The position numbers were made by a program, and so were the translations under genes. The notes under the pieces were generated by a model. That model did not search any database. It was not told the origin of the DNA and was given only the letters and a program-made list of their open reading frames with translations. A stretch of DNA of 5,439 nucleotides from Anaerolineae bacterium. GTDB lineage: Bacteria > Chloroflexota > Anaerolineae > Anaerolineales > Villigracilaceae. Positions 1 to 5,439 of the stretch are shown here, piece by piece; the stretch's first letter is position 1, and each line of letters opens with the position of its first letter. Location of the stretch: assembly GCA_003524705.1 (NCBI GenBank), contig DQGV01000458.1:1-5439 (forward strand), in the 5' to 3' direction.

Positions 1-81
1 AGTAGGTGAGTCTGATGCGTTGTTTCCGCCGCAGGCAGTCATCAAAAAAAGAATCATGAGTCCAAGCAAAAGTCTTTTCAT
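1..81 (-). CDS. Lipoprotein, N-terminal fragment (signal peptide only)
   Basis: Reading the minus strand from an ATG at 81 gives 27 uninterrupted codons to the window edge, so the gene continues to the left. The visible peptide has a basic start (Met-Lys-Arg), a hydrophobic core rich in Leu, Met, Ile and Phe (residues 4-14), and then Met-Thr-Ala-Cys-Gly-Gly, with the Cys at residue 17. This is a type II (lipoprotein) signal peptide: by the usual rule the Cys would be lipidated and become the mature N-terminus, leaving the protein anchored to the outer face of the membrane. The mature part begins with Gly-Gly and a polar Asn/Ser/Asp/Pro stretch, a common flexible linker. A GAGG sequence at 88-91 lies six bases before the ATG and supports this start. 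The mature domain is outside the window, so its function (solute-binding protein or other) cannot be told. Confidence 0.8.
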   Translation of the reverse strand, partial: MKRLLLGLMILFLMTACGGNNASDSPT

Positions 82-109
82 ATAAAACCTCAACAAACTT
101 TTATTGATG

Positions 110-118
110 AGTATAGCA
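110..118 (-). promoter_or_regulatory. Extended -10 promoter for the lipoprotein gene
   Basis: On the minus strand the bases read TGCTATACT, a match to the extended -10 pattern TGnTATAAT with one mismatch in the hexamer. Transcription would start near 103, giving a leader of about 22 bases that holds a GAGG Shine-Dalgarno at 88-91, six bases before the ATG at 81. No good -35 hexamer is visible, which is normal for extended -10 promoters. Its position directly after the terminator of the upstream gene supports independent transcription of the lipoprotein. Assigned by eye. Confidence 0.5.
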
Positions 119-122
119 CGCC

Positions 123-157
123 AAATAAAAATTGCCTGACATTCATCAGACAATTTT
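123..157 (-). terminator. Intrinsic terminator of the methyltransferase transcript
   Basis: On the minus strand, arms at 146-157 and 128-139 form a 12-base-pair stem around a six-base loop (140-145). Eleven pairs are Watson-Crick and one is a G·U wobble (150 with 135). The 3' arm ends in T and runs into TATTT (127-123), giving a U-rich tail. The stem starts eight bases after the methyltransferase stop codon at 166. Read on the plus strand the wobble becomes a C/A mismatch, so the hairpin is built for the minus-strand transcript. It separates the ywbE-methyltransferase unit from the lipoprotein gene. Confidence 0.85.
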
Positions 158-165
158 ACTTTTAC

Positions 166-936
166 TTAGCTTTTAATTCCCATAAACATTTTCACTTGAA
201 TTTCAGACCGAAAAATAACTTGCCCTTTGGTGTTTGTAATATCTTGTTTAATTTTTTCAATGCCAGCCTGATATTGTTCGTCATTCAATAAAGCCAATTG
301 AGAGGTAGCATCATGTTTGAGGAACGGGTCTTTTAGCACTGCTTCTCCAACATGCAAATTTTGAATATGCTCAACAGTATTTGCTGAAACATTTTTAAAC
401 CCACTCGCATTCATCATTTTCAAAATGGCCGCGCCTGATGGATAACGACGCAAATCAGTATCATAGACCGTATCAAAATAATTATAAATATACCAATAAT
501 GAGAGCCATCCGCATGCGGGTCGTGCCCAATCACGGCAAGCACGCCATTTGGTTTTAGCAAACGATAGGCTTCTTGAATAAAAGCCTGATGATTTCCAAA
601 ATGATGGATTGCATCAACACAATAGATAAAATCGAACGCTTCTTTCTTAAGGGGTAAATTGGTTGCTGTTCCTCGAATTAATTTCAACGGGGCGGCTTGA
701 CCTTTCGCCTGCGTCAACATTCCCATTGAATAATCAAGTCCGTATACATGTTTTGTAAGTGGAGAAAGCAAATTTAACCAATAGCCTGTGCCACTCCCCA
801 CTTCTAAAATAGTTTTTGCATTAATTCGTTTCGCCAACTCAAATAATGCTTGACCACGTTCCCAATGTTGAGGTTTTGAATAGCGTTGGTTATATCGTTG
901 TGCAATTTTGTCGTAGTTGAGATAATCCTTTTTCAT
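166..936 (-). CDS. Class I SAM-dependent methyltransferase
   Basis: A 256-residue soluble protein with the Rossmann-type SAM-binding fold of the methyltransferase 11/UbiE-like group. Motif I is Ile-Leu-Glu-Val-Gly-Ser-Gly-Thr-Gly (43-51). The acidic residue expected to bind the SAM ribose is D68 in Gly-Leu-Asp-Tyr-Ser (66-70). Motif II spans 94-113 (Leu-Pro-Leu, then Phe-Asp-Phe, ending Asp-Ala-Ile-His-His-Phe). Motif III is Arg-Leu-Leu-Lys-Pro-Asn-Gly (125-131) followed by a hydrophobic strand. The last 110 or so residues form a variable cap likely to choose the substrate, which cannot be read from the sequence; small molecules or lipids are typical for this group. The ATG at 936 is the natural start because family members begin with a short helix containing a Tyr-Asp...Ala-Arg-Tyr pattern, seen here at 8-15. 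No strong Shine-Dalgarno precedes it. The gene lies 34 bases after ywbE and ends at a terminator, so the two are probably co-transcribed. Confidence 0.92.
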   Translation of the reverse strand: MKKDYLNYDKIAQRYNQRYSKPQHWERGQALFELAKRINAKTILEVGSGTGYWLNLLSPLTKHVYGLDYSMGMLTQAKGQAAPLKLIRGTATNLPLKKEAFDFIYCVDAIHHFGNHQAFIQEAYRLLKPNGVLAVIGHDPHADGSHYWYIYNYFDTVYDTDLRRYPSGAAILKMMNASGFKNVSANTVEHIQNLHVGEAVLKDPFLKHDATSQLALLNDEQYQAGIEKIKQDITNTKGQVIFRSEIQVKMFMGIKS

Positions 937-970
937 AGTAAAAAATTGGACTACCTAACTTGTTGTTAAC

Positions 971-1165
971 TTACGAATTTACAATTTCCTTAACTCGCCC
1001 TACTTGACCATTGGTAAGCCGAACCTTAATGCCATGTGGATGATTTGGCGATTTCGTCAAAATATCTTTGACGATGCCTTGCGTTAATTTCCCAGTACGC
1101 TGGTCTTGTTTTAAGACAATCAAGACCGTCATGCCAGGCTTAATGTGGGAGCGAGTTAGCGCCAT
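971..1165 (-). CDS. ywbE: YwbE family protein (DUF2196), small conserved protein
   Basis: A 64-residue protein that carries nearly the whole YwbE/DUF2196 signature: Ile-Lys-Pro-Gly near residue 8, Leu-Lys-Gln-Asp-Gln-Arg-Thr-Gly-Lys-Leu-Thr, then Gly-Ile-Val-Lys-Asp-Ile-Leu-Thr, His-Pro-His-Gly-Ile-Lys-Val-Arg-Leu, and Gly-Gln-Val-Gly-Arg-Val close to the end. The family is small, basic and rich in beta strands. Its molecular role is not established to my knowledge; the size and basic, glycine-rich beta pattern resemble nucleic-acid-binding small barrels, but that is inference. I chose the ATG at 1165 because it gives the usual family length. An in-frame GTG at 1180 would add five residues (Met-Tyr-Asp-Leu-Ser). 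Neither start has a convincing Shine-Dalgarno. The gene is first in a likely two-gene transcript with the methyltransferase and diverges from the GT87 gene. Confidence 0.9.
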   Translation of the reverse strand: MALTRSHIKPGMTVLIVLKQDQRTGKLTQGIVKDILTKSPNHPHGIKVRLTNGQVGRVKEIVNS

Positions 1166-1188
1166 ACTTAAATCATACACTAAACAGG

Positions 1189-1194
1189 TATAAT
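1189..1194 (+). promoter_or_regulatory. Possible -10 box (TATAAT) for the GT87 gene
   Basis: A perfect TATAAT lies 13 bases before the ATG at 1208. It predicts a transcript start near 1201 and a leader of only about seven bases, so translation would be almost leaderless. That agrees with the absence of any Shine-Dalgarno before this ATG. The -35 position holds only a poor match, and TATAAT can occur by chance in AT-rich sequence, so support is modest. Confidence 0.4.
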
Positions 1195-1200
1195 TTTGCC

Positions 1201-1206
1201 ATAATA
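1201..1206 (-). promoter_or_regulatory. Possible -10 box (TATTAT) for ywbE-methyltransferase
   Basis: On the minus strand these bases read TATTAT, one mismatch from the -10 consensus. It would start a transcript near 1194 with a leader of about 30 bases to the ATG at 1165. The -35 region would fall inside the start of the divergent GT87 gene and has no good match. If real, it overlaps the opposed plus-strand promoter, so the two could compete for polymerase. Confidence 0.25.
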
Positions 1207-1207
1207 C

Positions 1208-2482
1208 ATGTTTTACTATTCTTTTTATCTCCCATATACATTTTTACCATTTCTGTTAATAGTTTTTTACCTTTTGTTTGAAAAGCATTTCACAAAAAAC
1301 TGGACCATATGGATATGGTGGTTTTTTTGTATTGTCTTATTGGCTTGGGTTGGATGGTATGCGGTACAAGAAGGTTCATCTTTATATGATTTTTTCAAGG
1401 GCTATTATCATGGTGGGCGAAAAATTTTACGCAACCCAGATGAATTGTATGACACCACTTGTTATGGCTATACAAATTTTCCTTTACTAGCTTATTTATT
1501 TGCACCCCTAGGGAATTTAGATAAATCAATAGCAGGGATTGTTTTTCATATTATTGGATATATTTCTCTTTTCCCTTTAGGCTATTGGCTAGTTAAGTTA
1601 GCAGAGTTAAAAAGTGGATATCAATACTTAATATTAGGTTTACTTGCTATCAATGGTCCATTAGATTACAGTATTTGGTTAGGCAACACAACTCACATTG
1701 TCATGTTAATACTGGTGTTAGCACTTTTCTTTTTCAAACATGGCGCTGATTGGGCATCAGGTATATTCCTTGGGCTTTCAGGTTTAATTAAATTGCCTCT
1801 TATTTTTTCATCCGGCTACTTCTTTCTGCGTGGGAAATGGAAAGTAGTTATAGGTGGATTATTAATTGCAATAAGTGCAGTAGTACTTTCACTTTACTTT
1901 ATTCCTTTATCTCTTAATACTATTTGGTTAGAACGTTGTATCTTTGGCACTTCTGGTGATCCCATACCTGCTTATAACAATCAATCACTGAGTGCTTTTT
2001 TAGCAAGAATATTCATCCCAGATAATTTCAGTTGGAAACCCGTTTCACCTCCGCTCATATACACACAATTTGCTACAGTTGGTAACTTACTTCTTTATCT
2101 TCCCATTTTGGTTATTTTGTTTTTGGGAAGAAAATCTACAAAGACACCGACAATGTATATCTTTGAATTTTCCATCGTTCTGACATGTTCTTTGTTAACA
2201 AGCCCTATTTCGTGGTCTCATTACCTTGTTCTTTTGTTAATTCCTGTAGCACTCTATTTGGGGTTAGATAAAAAAACTCCGCCTAGTTTTTGGATGTATG
2301 GTTTGCTTGCAATTAGTTTGATACTTCTTTCTCTTCCTATACAATTGACTTATGCTGTTTTTATACAAACTGGACAAGTATCATTTCTTTCTATGCATTT
2401 TTTGGGTGCAATTACTCTATATGTATTTCTATTAATCACATGGTGGCAAATCAAAGCAGAAAATAAAAGTTTGAGGCAGTGA
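1208..2482 (+). CDS. GT87 (DUF2029) family polytopic membrane glycosyltransferase
   Basis: A 424-residue integral membrane protein with about ten to twelve hydrophobic segments. Landmarks fit the GT87/DUF2029 family (PimE-like): Asp61-Phe62 after the second segment, where GT87 enzymes keep the catalytic Asp of the first extracytoplasmic loop; Pro-Asp-Glu-Leu-Tyr-Asp (77-82); Phe-Pro-Leu-Leu followed by Phe-Ala-Pro-Leu (91-101); Gly-Asn-Thr-Thr-His (159-163), in place of the commoner Gly-Gln/Asn-x-Asn; Gly-Leu-x-x-Leu-Ile-Lys-Leu-Pro (189-197); Asn-Asn-Gln-Ser-Leu (257-261); and Ser-Pro-Ile-Ser-Trp-Ser-His (332-338). Such enzymes transfer a sugar, often mannose, from a polyprenyl-phosphate donor on the outer side of the membrane; donor and acceptor here are unknown. 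The ATG at 1208 has no Shine-Dalgarno, but the first membrane segment begins within ten residues, so a later start would cut it. It is the only plus-strand gene. Its last 32 bases overlap the end of the convergent gene, and it is AT-richer than most flanking genes. Confidence 0.85.
   Translation: MFYYSFYLPYTFLPFLLIVFYLLFEKHFTKNWTIWIWWFFCIVLLAWVGWYAVQEGSSLYDFFKGYYHGGRKILRNPDELYDTTCYGYTNFPLLAYLFAPLGNLDKSIAGIVFHIIGYISLFPLGYWLVKLAELKSGYQYLILGLLAINGPLDYSIWLGNTTHIVMLILVLALFFFKHGADWASGIFLGLSGLIKLPLIFSSGYFFLRGKWKVVIGGLLIAISAVVLSLYFIPLSLNTIWLERCIFGTSGDPIPAYNNQSLSAFLARIFIPDNFSWKPVSPPLIYTQFATVGNLLLYLPILVILFLGRKSTKTPTMYIFEFSIVLTCSLLTSPISWSHYLVLLLIPVALYLGLDKKTPPSFWMYGLLAISLILLSLPIQLTYAVFIQTGQVSFLSMHFLGAITLYVFLLITWWQIKAENKSLRQ
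2451..2482. other. Antiparallel 3' overlap of two coding regions (32 bases)
   Basis: The plus-strand GT87 gene ends with TGA at 2480-2482 and the minus-strand membrane protein ends with TGA at 2451-2453. The last ten or so codons of each gene are therefore encoded on opposite strands of the same bases. No hairpin with a T-run is visible here for either direction: the best is a four-base AGTT/AACT stem. The two mRNAs would have complementary 3' ends. Confidence 0.85.
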
Positions 2483-3944
2483 ACTCCATAAACTTAGCAA
2501 TAGATTGAAGGATACTTTCCATAAACTGCCACTGATGATACGCTAACAGGATTAAGAAGACAAGCATCCCCGTTTGAAAGAAGCGGTTGTTGGCAAATGG
2601 GGCAAGTCCAAATGCAACAAAAAATATAAGTGCGTATGCCCAATCGGCTGAGTATAGAAATAATTCTTGTCCGTAGAAAAAATGTATTCCAAAATTAAAA
2701 GCAAGACAGAGGACGAAGGTTAGCATTGCATCTGCTTTTCTTGTACGAATTAAATTCCAAAAAAATACAGCACCTGCTACACCCAAAATTATTAACCAAA
2801 TTCCAACTAGAATTTGTGCAAGTCCATCATATTGGGCCTGGTGAAATGTCCCCGTTGAAATTTTGTAAAAACGAAATTCGGGGATGACGCTTCCCACTTC
2901 TTCTGCAAGGATGAATACTTGAGGAGCAACGGCGGTGTAGAGCAAAACTGTTCTGGCTAAATACATGTTTCGTCCAGTAAATCGCCATTCAGGGACTTCA
3001 AACGTTTCTGCAAAAAATTTTTGTTCATTTTGTATATCAGGTGTAAGAAAAAACACTTTGCTAGCAGGGTACATGACTGTATGTAGAAAAGTAAGTAATA
3101 GAGAAATAGCAATCACCCAGCCTGTAAAGTAAATCGTTTCTTTTATTTTTGGACGAGATATAAAAAAAGCAATGAGATTTTGAACAAAATTTGTAAGTGT
3201 AATTCCAAAGGTGATAACACCTGCAAAAATCAAAGTGGCTATTGATTTATCGTCTTGTTGAAGGAAGAGAAGAAATAAAATTAATGCAAATGCTGAAAAT
3301 ATATAGGTGTCAATTACACTTCCAAAAAAGAGATGCGATGTACTTAATCCAAACAATGTTGCGATTAAGCCTGCGTAAACCCTACTTTCAAATTGGCGTT
3401 TGATGTAAAGCCATGCCAAAAACACACATCCACTACCGACAAGGCAGTTAAATAAAATTGCTGAAAGCGGAGGGTTATTGGTAAATAAATTCAGGAATCT
3501 TCCAAATGGTTGAAATATAAAATAAGTAAAAGGGTGAGGTCCACGCATTTCAAATTCTTTGACATCATCAAAAGAAATGCGCCTCATCCAAGAGGCGACA
3601 TCGGCATCAAACAAATTATCTACTTGACCTACACCGAAGTTATTTAATGTTGAACCATAATAAAAATAAATAAAAAAGAATACAAAACCGAGGATAATTC
3701 CCGGCAAGTTATCTACCCAAGTGTTGACCTCAAGTTTGAAGCGAAAATTCCAGTTTATATTTAATTTATTGGCATTTATCCAAGTAAAGTAAATAATCCA
3801 TGCAAGAGAACAAGTTAAGAGAAATACAAGAAGAAACTGGTCAGTTGCTGTATGCGTCTCCAGATTTAAAAATAAAGAGTTATAGAGATAAGATAGCAAT
3901 AATGAAAATGCTAAGATAAAAACAAAACTCGATATTTTTTTCAT
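2451..3944 (-). CDS. Multi-pass membrane protein, probable GT-C type glycosyltransferase
   Basis: A 497-residue polytopic membrane protein with roughly twelve hydrophobic segments, among them 4-26, 37-56, 80-97, 160-181, 212-228, 235-260, 268-290 and several between 331 and 478. After the third segment lies a hydrophilic loop with Asp113-Ala-Asp115 and then Arg-Gly-Pro-His-Pro-Phe (134-139). An acidic pair in an early outer loop followed by a His-Pro element is the layout of GT-C enzymes that use polyprenyl-phosphate sugars (PMT/ArnT/GT39-like). Gly-Ser-Val-Ile-Asp-Thr-Tyr (208-214) precedes another membrane segment, much like the Pro-Glu-Thr/Asp-Thr-Tyr element of such proteins. A larger outer loop falls at about 291-330. 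I do not recognise the exact family, and a non-enzymatic membrane protein cannot be excluded. The ATG overlaps the stop of the DinB-like gene (ATGA, 3941-3944), which implies coupled translation. No own Shine-Dalgarno is visible. The coding sequence is markedly AT-rich. It is the last gene of the minus-strand operon, and its tail overlaps the convergent GT87 gene. Confidence 0.75.
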   Translation of the reverse strand: MKKISSFVFILAFSLLLSYLYNSLFLNLETHTATDQFLLVFLLTCSLAWIIYFTWINANKLNINWNFRFKLEVNTWVDNLPGIILGFVFFFIYFYYGSTLNNFGVGQVDNLFDADVASWMRRISFDDVKEFEMRGPHPFTYFIFQPFGRFLNLFTNNPPLSAILFNCLVGSGCVFLAWLYIKRQFESRVYAGLIATLFGLSTSHLFFGSVIDTYIFSAFALILFLLFLQQDDKSIATLIFAGVITFGITLTNFVQNLIAFFISRPKIKETIYFTGWVIAISLLLTFLHTVMYPASKVFFLTPDIQNEQKFFAETFEVPEWRFTGRNMYLARTVLLYTAVAPQVFILAEEVGSVIPEFRFYKISTGTFHQAQYDGLAQILVGIWLIILGVAGAVFFWNLIRTRKADAMLTFVLCLAFNFGIHFFYGQELFLYSADWAYALIFFVAFGLAPFANNRFFQTGMLVFLILLAYHQWQFMESILQSIAKFMEFTASNFYFLL

Positions 3945-4444
3945 TTTTTACGTTCATTCAAAAAGACAGTCACATCCAAATCACCAGGGGATGAGCCATA
4001 ACTAGTCAACAAAGCTGCCGCTTCACTGCGATGTTGAGTGCCATGATTCACCAAATGATAAAAACAATGCCAAAGGATTCGGTCACGATTTACACCTTCG
4101 GTGGTTGTATATTTCAGGTGACTTTCCATATCCTCATCTTTGAGTTTGCTCAGATAGGCTCGCATTAATTTTTCTTCTTCTTGAAATCTCTTTTCAAGTG
4201 ATTCAAATGTTGGGAAGTCATCGGCGATTAAATCTTCATCTTCGGTGACTCTTTGTGTCTCAAACAAAACCCGCCACAAACGTTCTCCATCTACAATATG
4301 AAGTAACGTACCGCGTAATCCGCCGTAAGGGAAATCTCCAGAGGCAAGGAATTGTTCTGGGGTAACATTTTTACAAGCAGAAAGAATTTTTTTGTTTCCC
4401 CAGTAGTTATATTCAAATAGAAAGTGAATGTCTTGTATGTTCAT
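3941..4444 (-). CDS. DinB-like putative metal-dependent four-helix protein
   Basis: A 167-residue soluble protein with the DinB/YfiT four-helix-bundle pattern. It opens with a Phe-Glu-Tyr-Asn-Tyr-Trp-Gly-Asn-Lys helix (10-18), the usual 'YN.WAN' start. The three likely metal ligands are present: His49 (Leu-Leu-His-Ile-Val-Asp-Gly-Glu, 47-54), His134 and His138 (Asn-His-Gly-Thr-Gln-His-Arg, 133-139). An acidic stretch lies at 66-76 and a charged helix at 81-105. Length is typical. Family members include bacillithiol S-transferases and mycothiol-dependent isomerases, and many are uncharacterised; despite the name they are not the DinB DNA polymerase. The presence of all three His suggests a competent metal site, but the substrate is unknown. 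The ATG at 4444 shares one base with the stop of the upstream aminotransferase (TAATG), and the stop overlaps the next start by four bases, so it sits inside a translationally coupled operon. Confidence 0.88.
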   Translation of the reverse strand: MNIQDIHFLFEYNYWGNKKILSACKNVTPEQFLASGDFPYGGLRGTLLHIVDGERLWRVLFETQRVTEDEDLIADDFPTFESLEKRFQEEEKLMRAYLSKLKDEDMESHLKYTTTEGVNRDRILWHCFYHLVNHGTQHRSEAAALLTSYGSSPGDLDVTVFLNERKK

Positions 4445-5439
4445 TATGATAATAATCCTCTCGCAAAAGATAACACTGCTTGCACATCATTGAAATTCGT
4501 GACCATTCCCACAGAGATTCTCACTGCGCCAGATGATTTTCCATCAATACACAAACGGAAATCATCAATTGTCATTTTGTCGTGATGGTCAGGTGAAGTG
4601 AAGCATACATCCAATTCCACGCGCGAGATGCCGAGGGCAATTTCACCTGCACCAGGATTACAAAAGCAACCTGTTCGCAAAGAAATATTTACTTTATTGG
4701 CTTCACTCTCAATAAAGCGATGGTCAAGGGCTTTGCCGTTTTTGTCATAAAAATTAACGGTGACTGCTCCGCCTCTGTCCTCGGTGGTTTTTGGTCCAAA
4801 CAAACGGACGAGAGGTTCACCTGTGCTATGTTTCATTGCAGTTAAATTATCTAAGAGCCACCCTGTTAATGTTTTGACTCTTTCACTGATGACATCATAG
4901 CCAATTGATTCGATATGTTTAAGTCCAATTTCAATGGCAGGGATATTTAAATAATCCAATGTGCCATCTTCAAATGCTGGTGCGCCATCAGCGAGATAAT
5001 ATTTATCGCCCTGCACCGATGCGACTGTAATTGTCCCACCTGCAAACCAGGGACGATGTAATTTTGCCAAAGCAGATTTTCTGGCAATCAATGCACCGAG
5101 TCCAGTGGGATAGCCAAAGATTTTATAAAATGAAATTGGAACAAAATCTGGTTTGACTTTGCTTAAATCTAATTTGCTAGTTGGAACAAACGCCGCCGCA
5201 TCCAGTAAAACATCCCAACCGTGTGAATGAGCGAGTTCAATCCACTCTAATGGATGTTTGACAGATGAAAAGTTTGATTGTGCGGGATATGCAAAAAGAT
5301 TATGACCAGTTTGAGATGGCTTACTCAACTCGACGTTAAGTTGTGAAGCGTCTACCCGCATGTCTGGCAACATGACGGGAATATAAGTCACATCACCGCC
5401 ACGCGCATGTGCAAATTCGCGAATCCCATTCACAGAATT
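4444..5439 (-). CDS. Class V aminotransferase, Moco sulfurase/cysteine desulfurase-like (N-terminus cut off)
   Basis: The frame is open to the right edge, so this is the C-terminal 331 residues of a longer protein. The first visible residues are Asn-Ser-Val-Asn-Gly-Ile-Arg-Glu, the usual 'HNSV...R' segment found about a third of the way into class V enzymes; the in-frame GTG at 5433 is therefore just an internal Val. Counting from the edge: Asp80 in Leu-Asp-Ala-Ala-Ala-Phe should pair with the pyridine nitrogen of PLP; Lys106 in Ser-Phe-Tyr-Lys-Ile-Phe-Gly is the expected Schiff-base lysine; Arg-Thr-Gly-Cys-Phe-Cys-Asn-Pro-Gly-Ala (255-264) holds two Cys, one matching the persulfide-forming Cys of Moco sulfurases; and Gly-Ala-Val-Arg-Ile-Ser (304-309) closes the fold. 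The Ser-Phe-Tyr-Lys-Ile-Phe-Gly-Tyr-Pro-Thr-Gly string is very like the N-terminal domain of eukaryotic Moco sulfurase. The C-terminal MOSC domain of that protein is absent: the chain stops right after the PLP fold. Cysteine desulfuration is likely; the sulfur acceptor is unknown. It is the upstream member of a coupled operon. Confidence 0.88.
   Translation of the reverse strand, partial: NSVNGIREFAHARGGDVTYIPVMLPDMRVDASQLNVELSKPSQTGHNLFAYPAQSNFSSVKHPLEWIELAHSHGWDVLLDAAAFVPTSKLDLSKVKPDFVPISFYKIFGYPTGLGALIARKSALAKLHRPWFAGGTITVASVQGDKYYLADGAPAFEDGTLDYLNIPAIEIGLKHIESIGYDVISERVKTLTGWLLDNLTAMKHSTGEPLVRLFGPKTTEDRGGAVTVNFYDKNGKALDHRFIESEANKVNISLRTGCFCNPGAGEIALGISRVELDVCFTSPDHHDKMTIDDFRLCIDGKSSGAVRISVGMVTNFNDVQAVLSFARGLLS
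4456..4461 (-). promoter_or_regulatory. Shine-Dalgarno for the DinB-like gene, inside the upstream gene
   Basis: AGAGGA on the minus strand lies within the last codons of the aminotransferase, 11 bases before the ATG at 4444. The spacing is somewhat long but usable. With the TAATG junction it supports the start at 4444 and a mix of re-initiation and fresh initiation. Confidence 0.5.

Noticed and set aside
1166..1180. GTG start for YwbE at 1180
   Set aside because: It is possible, but it adds five residues not expected from the family, and the ATG at 1165 gives the normal length with no worse ribosome binding.
1278..1490. 70-codon open frame on the plus strand inside the GT87 gene
   Set aside because: It lies out of frame within a well-supported gene, has no recognisable family pattern and no Shine-Dalgarno; it is a shadow frame.
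2455..2485. Bidirectional terminator between the convergent genes
   Set aside because: Only an AGTT/AACT four-base stem with a ten-base loop can be drawn, followed by TTTATTTT on the minus strand; this is too weak to call.
4444..5433. Complete aminotransferase starting at the GTG at 5433
   Set aside because: The frame stays open to the window edge, and the residues before this codon (Asn-Ser) fit the internal conserved His-Asn-Ser-Val segment. The gene is truncated by the window, not complete.
3941..5439. Ergothioneine-type cluster (DinB fold of EgtB, PLP lyase EgtE, SAM methyltransferase EgtD)
   Set aside because: The DinB-like protein has no sulfatase-modifying (FGE) domain, the methyltransferase is far away on another transcript and is not EgtD-like in length, and the PLP enzyme looks like Moco sulfurase.
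1..5439. tRNA, rRNA, CRISPR, insertion sequence or long inverted or direct repeats
   Set aside because: Genes fill nearly the whole window; no cloverleaf, spaced repeats, transposase or terminal inverted repeats were seen on either strand by eye.

Overview
The window is a compact, moderately AT-rich bacterial segment with seven protein genes, five complete and two cut by the window edges. There are no RNA genes, insertion sequences or CRISPR repeats that I can see. The lipoprotein signal peptide ending in Cys-Gly-Gly, the GT-C type membrane glycosyltransferases and the Moco-sulfurase-like class V aminotransferase would fit a Chloroflexota (Anaerolineae-like) genome. That is a weak inference from protein style; no marker gene is present.

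Left part, minus strand (1-1180): a YwbE-family small protein gene (971-1165) and a class I SAM-dependent methyltransferase gene (166-936) probably form one transcript. It ends at a clear intrinsic terminator (about 123-157). Just past the terminator an extended -10 promoter (110-118) and a Shine-Dalgarno sequence serve the next gene, a lipoprotein of which only the first 27 residues are visible (1-81).

Middle, plus strand (1208-2482): the only plus-strand gene encodes a GT87/DUF2029-type polytopic glycosyltransferase. It diverges from ywbE across about 42 bases that carry two opposed -10-like elements. It converges tail to tail with the next gene, and the two coding regions overlap by 32 bases.

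Right part, minus strand (2451-5439): a tightly coupled operon, read right to left. It starts with a Moco-sulfurase/cysteine-desulfurase-like class V aminotransferase (N-terminus outside the window), then a DinB-like metal-binding four-helix protein (junction TAATG, 1-base overlap), then a 497-residue multi-pass membrane protein that looks GT-C-like (junction ATGA, 4-base overlap). The two membrane proteins plausibly act on lipid-linked sugars for the cell surface. Their genes are visibly poorer in G+C than the flanking genes. No single pathway uniting all genes is evident, and I see no clear novel defence or mobile system.
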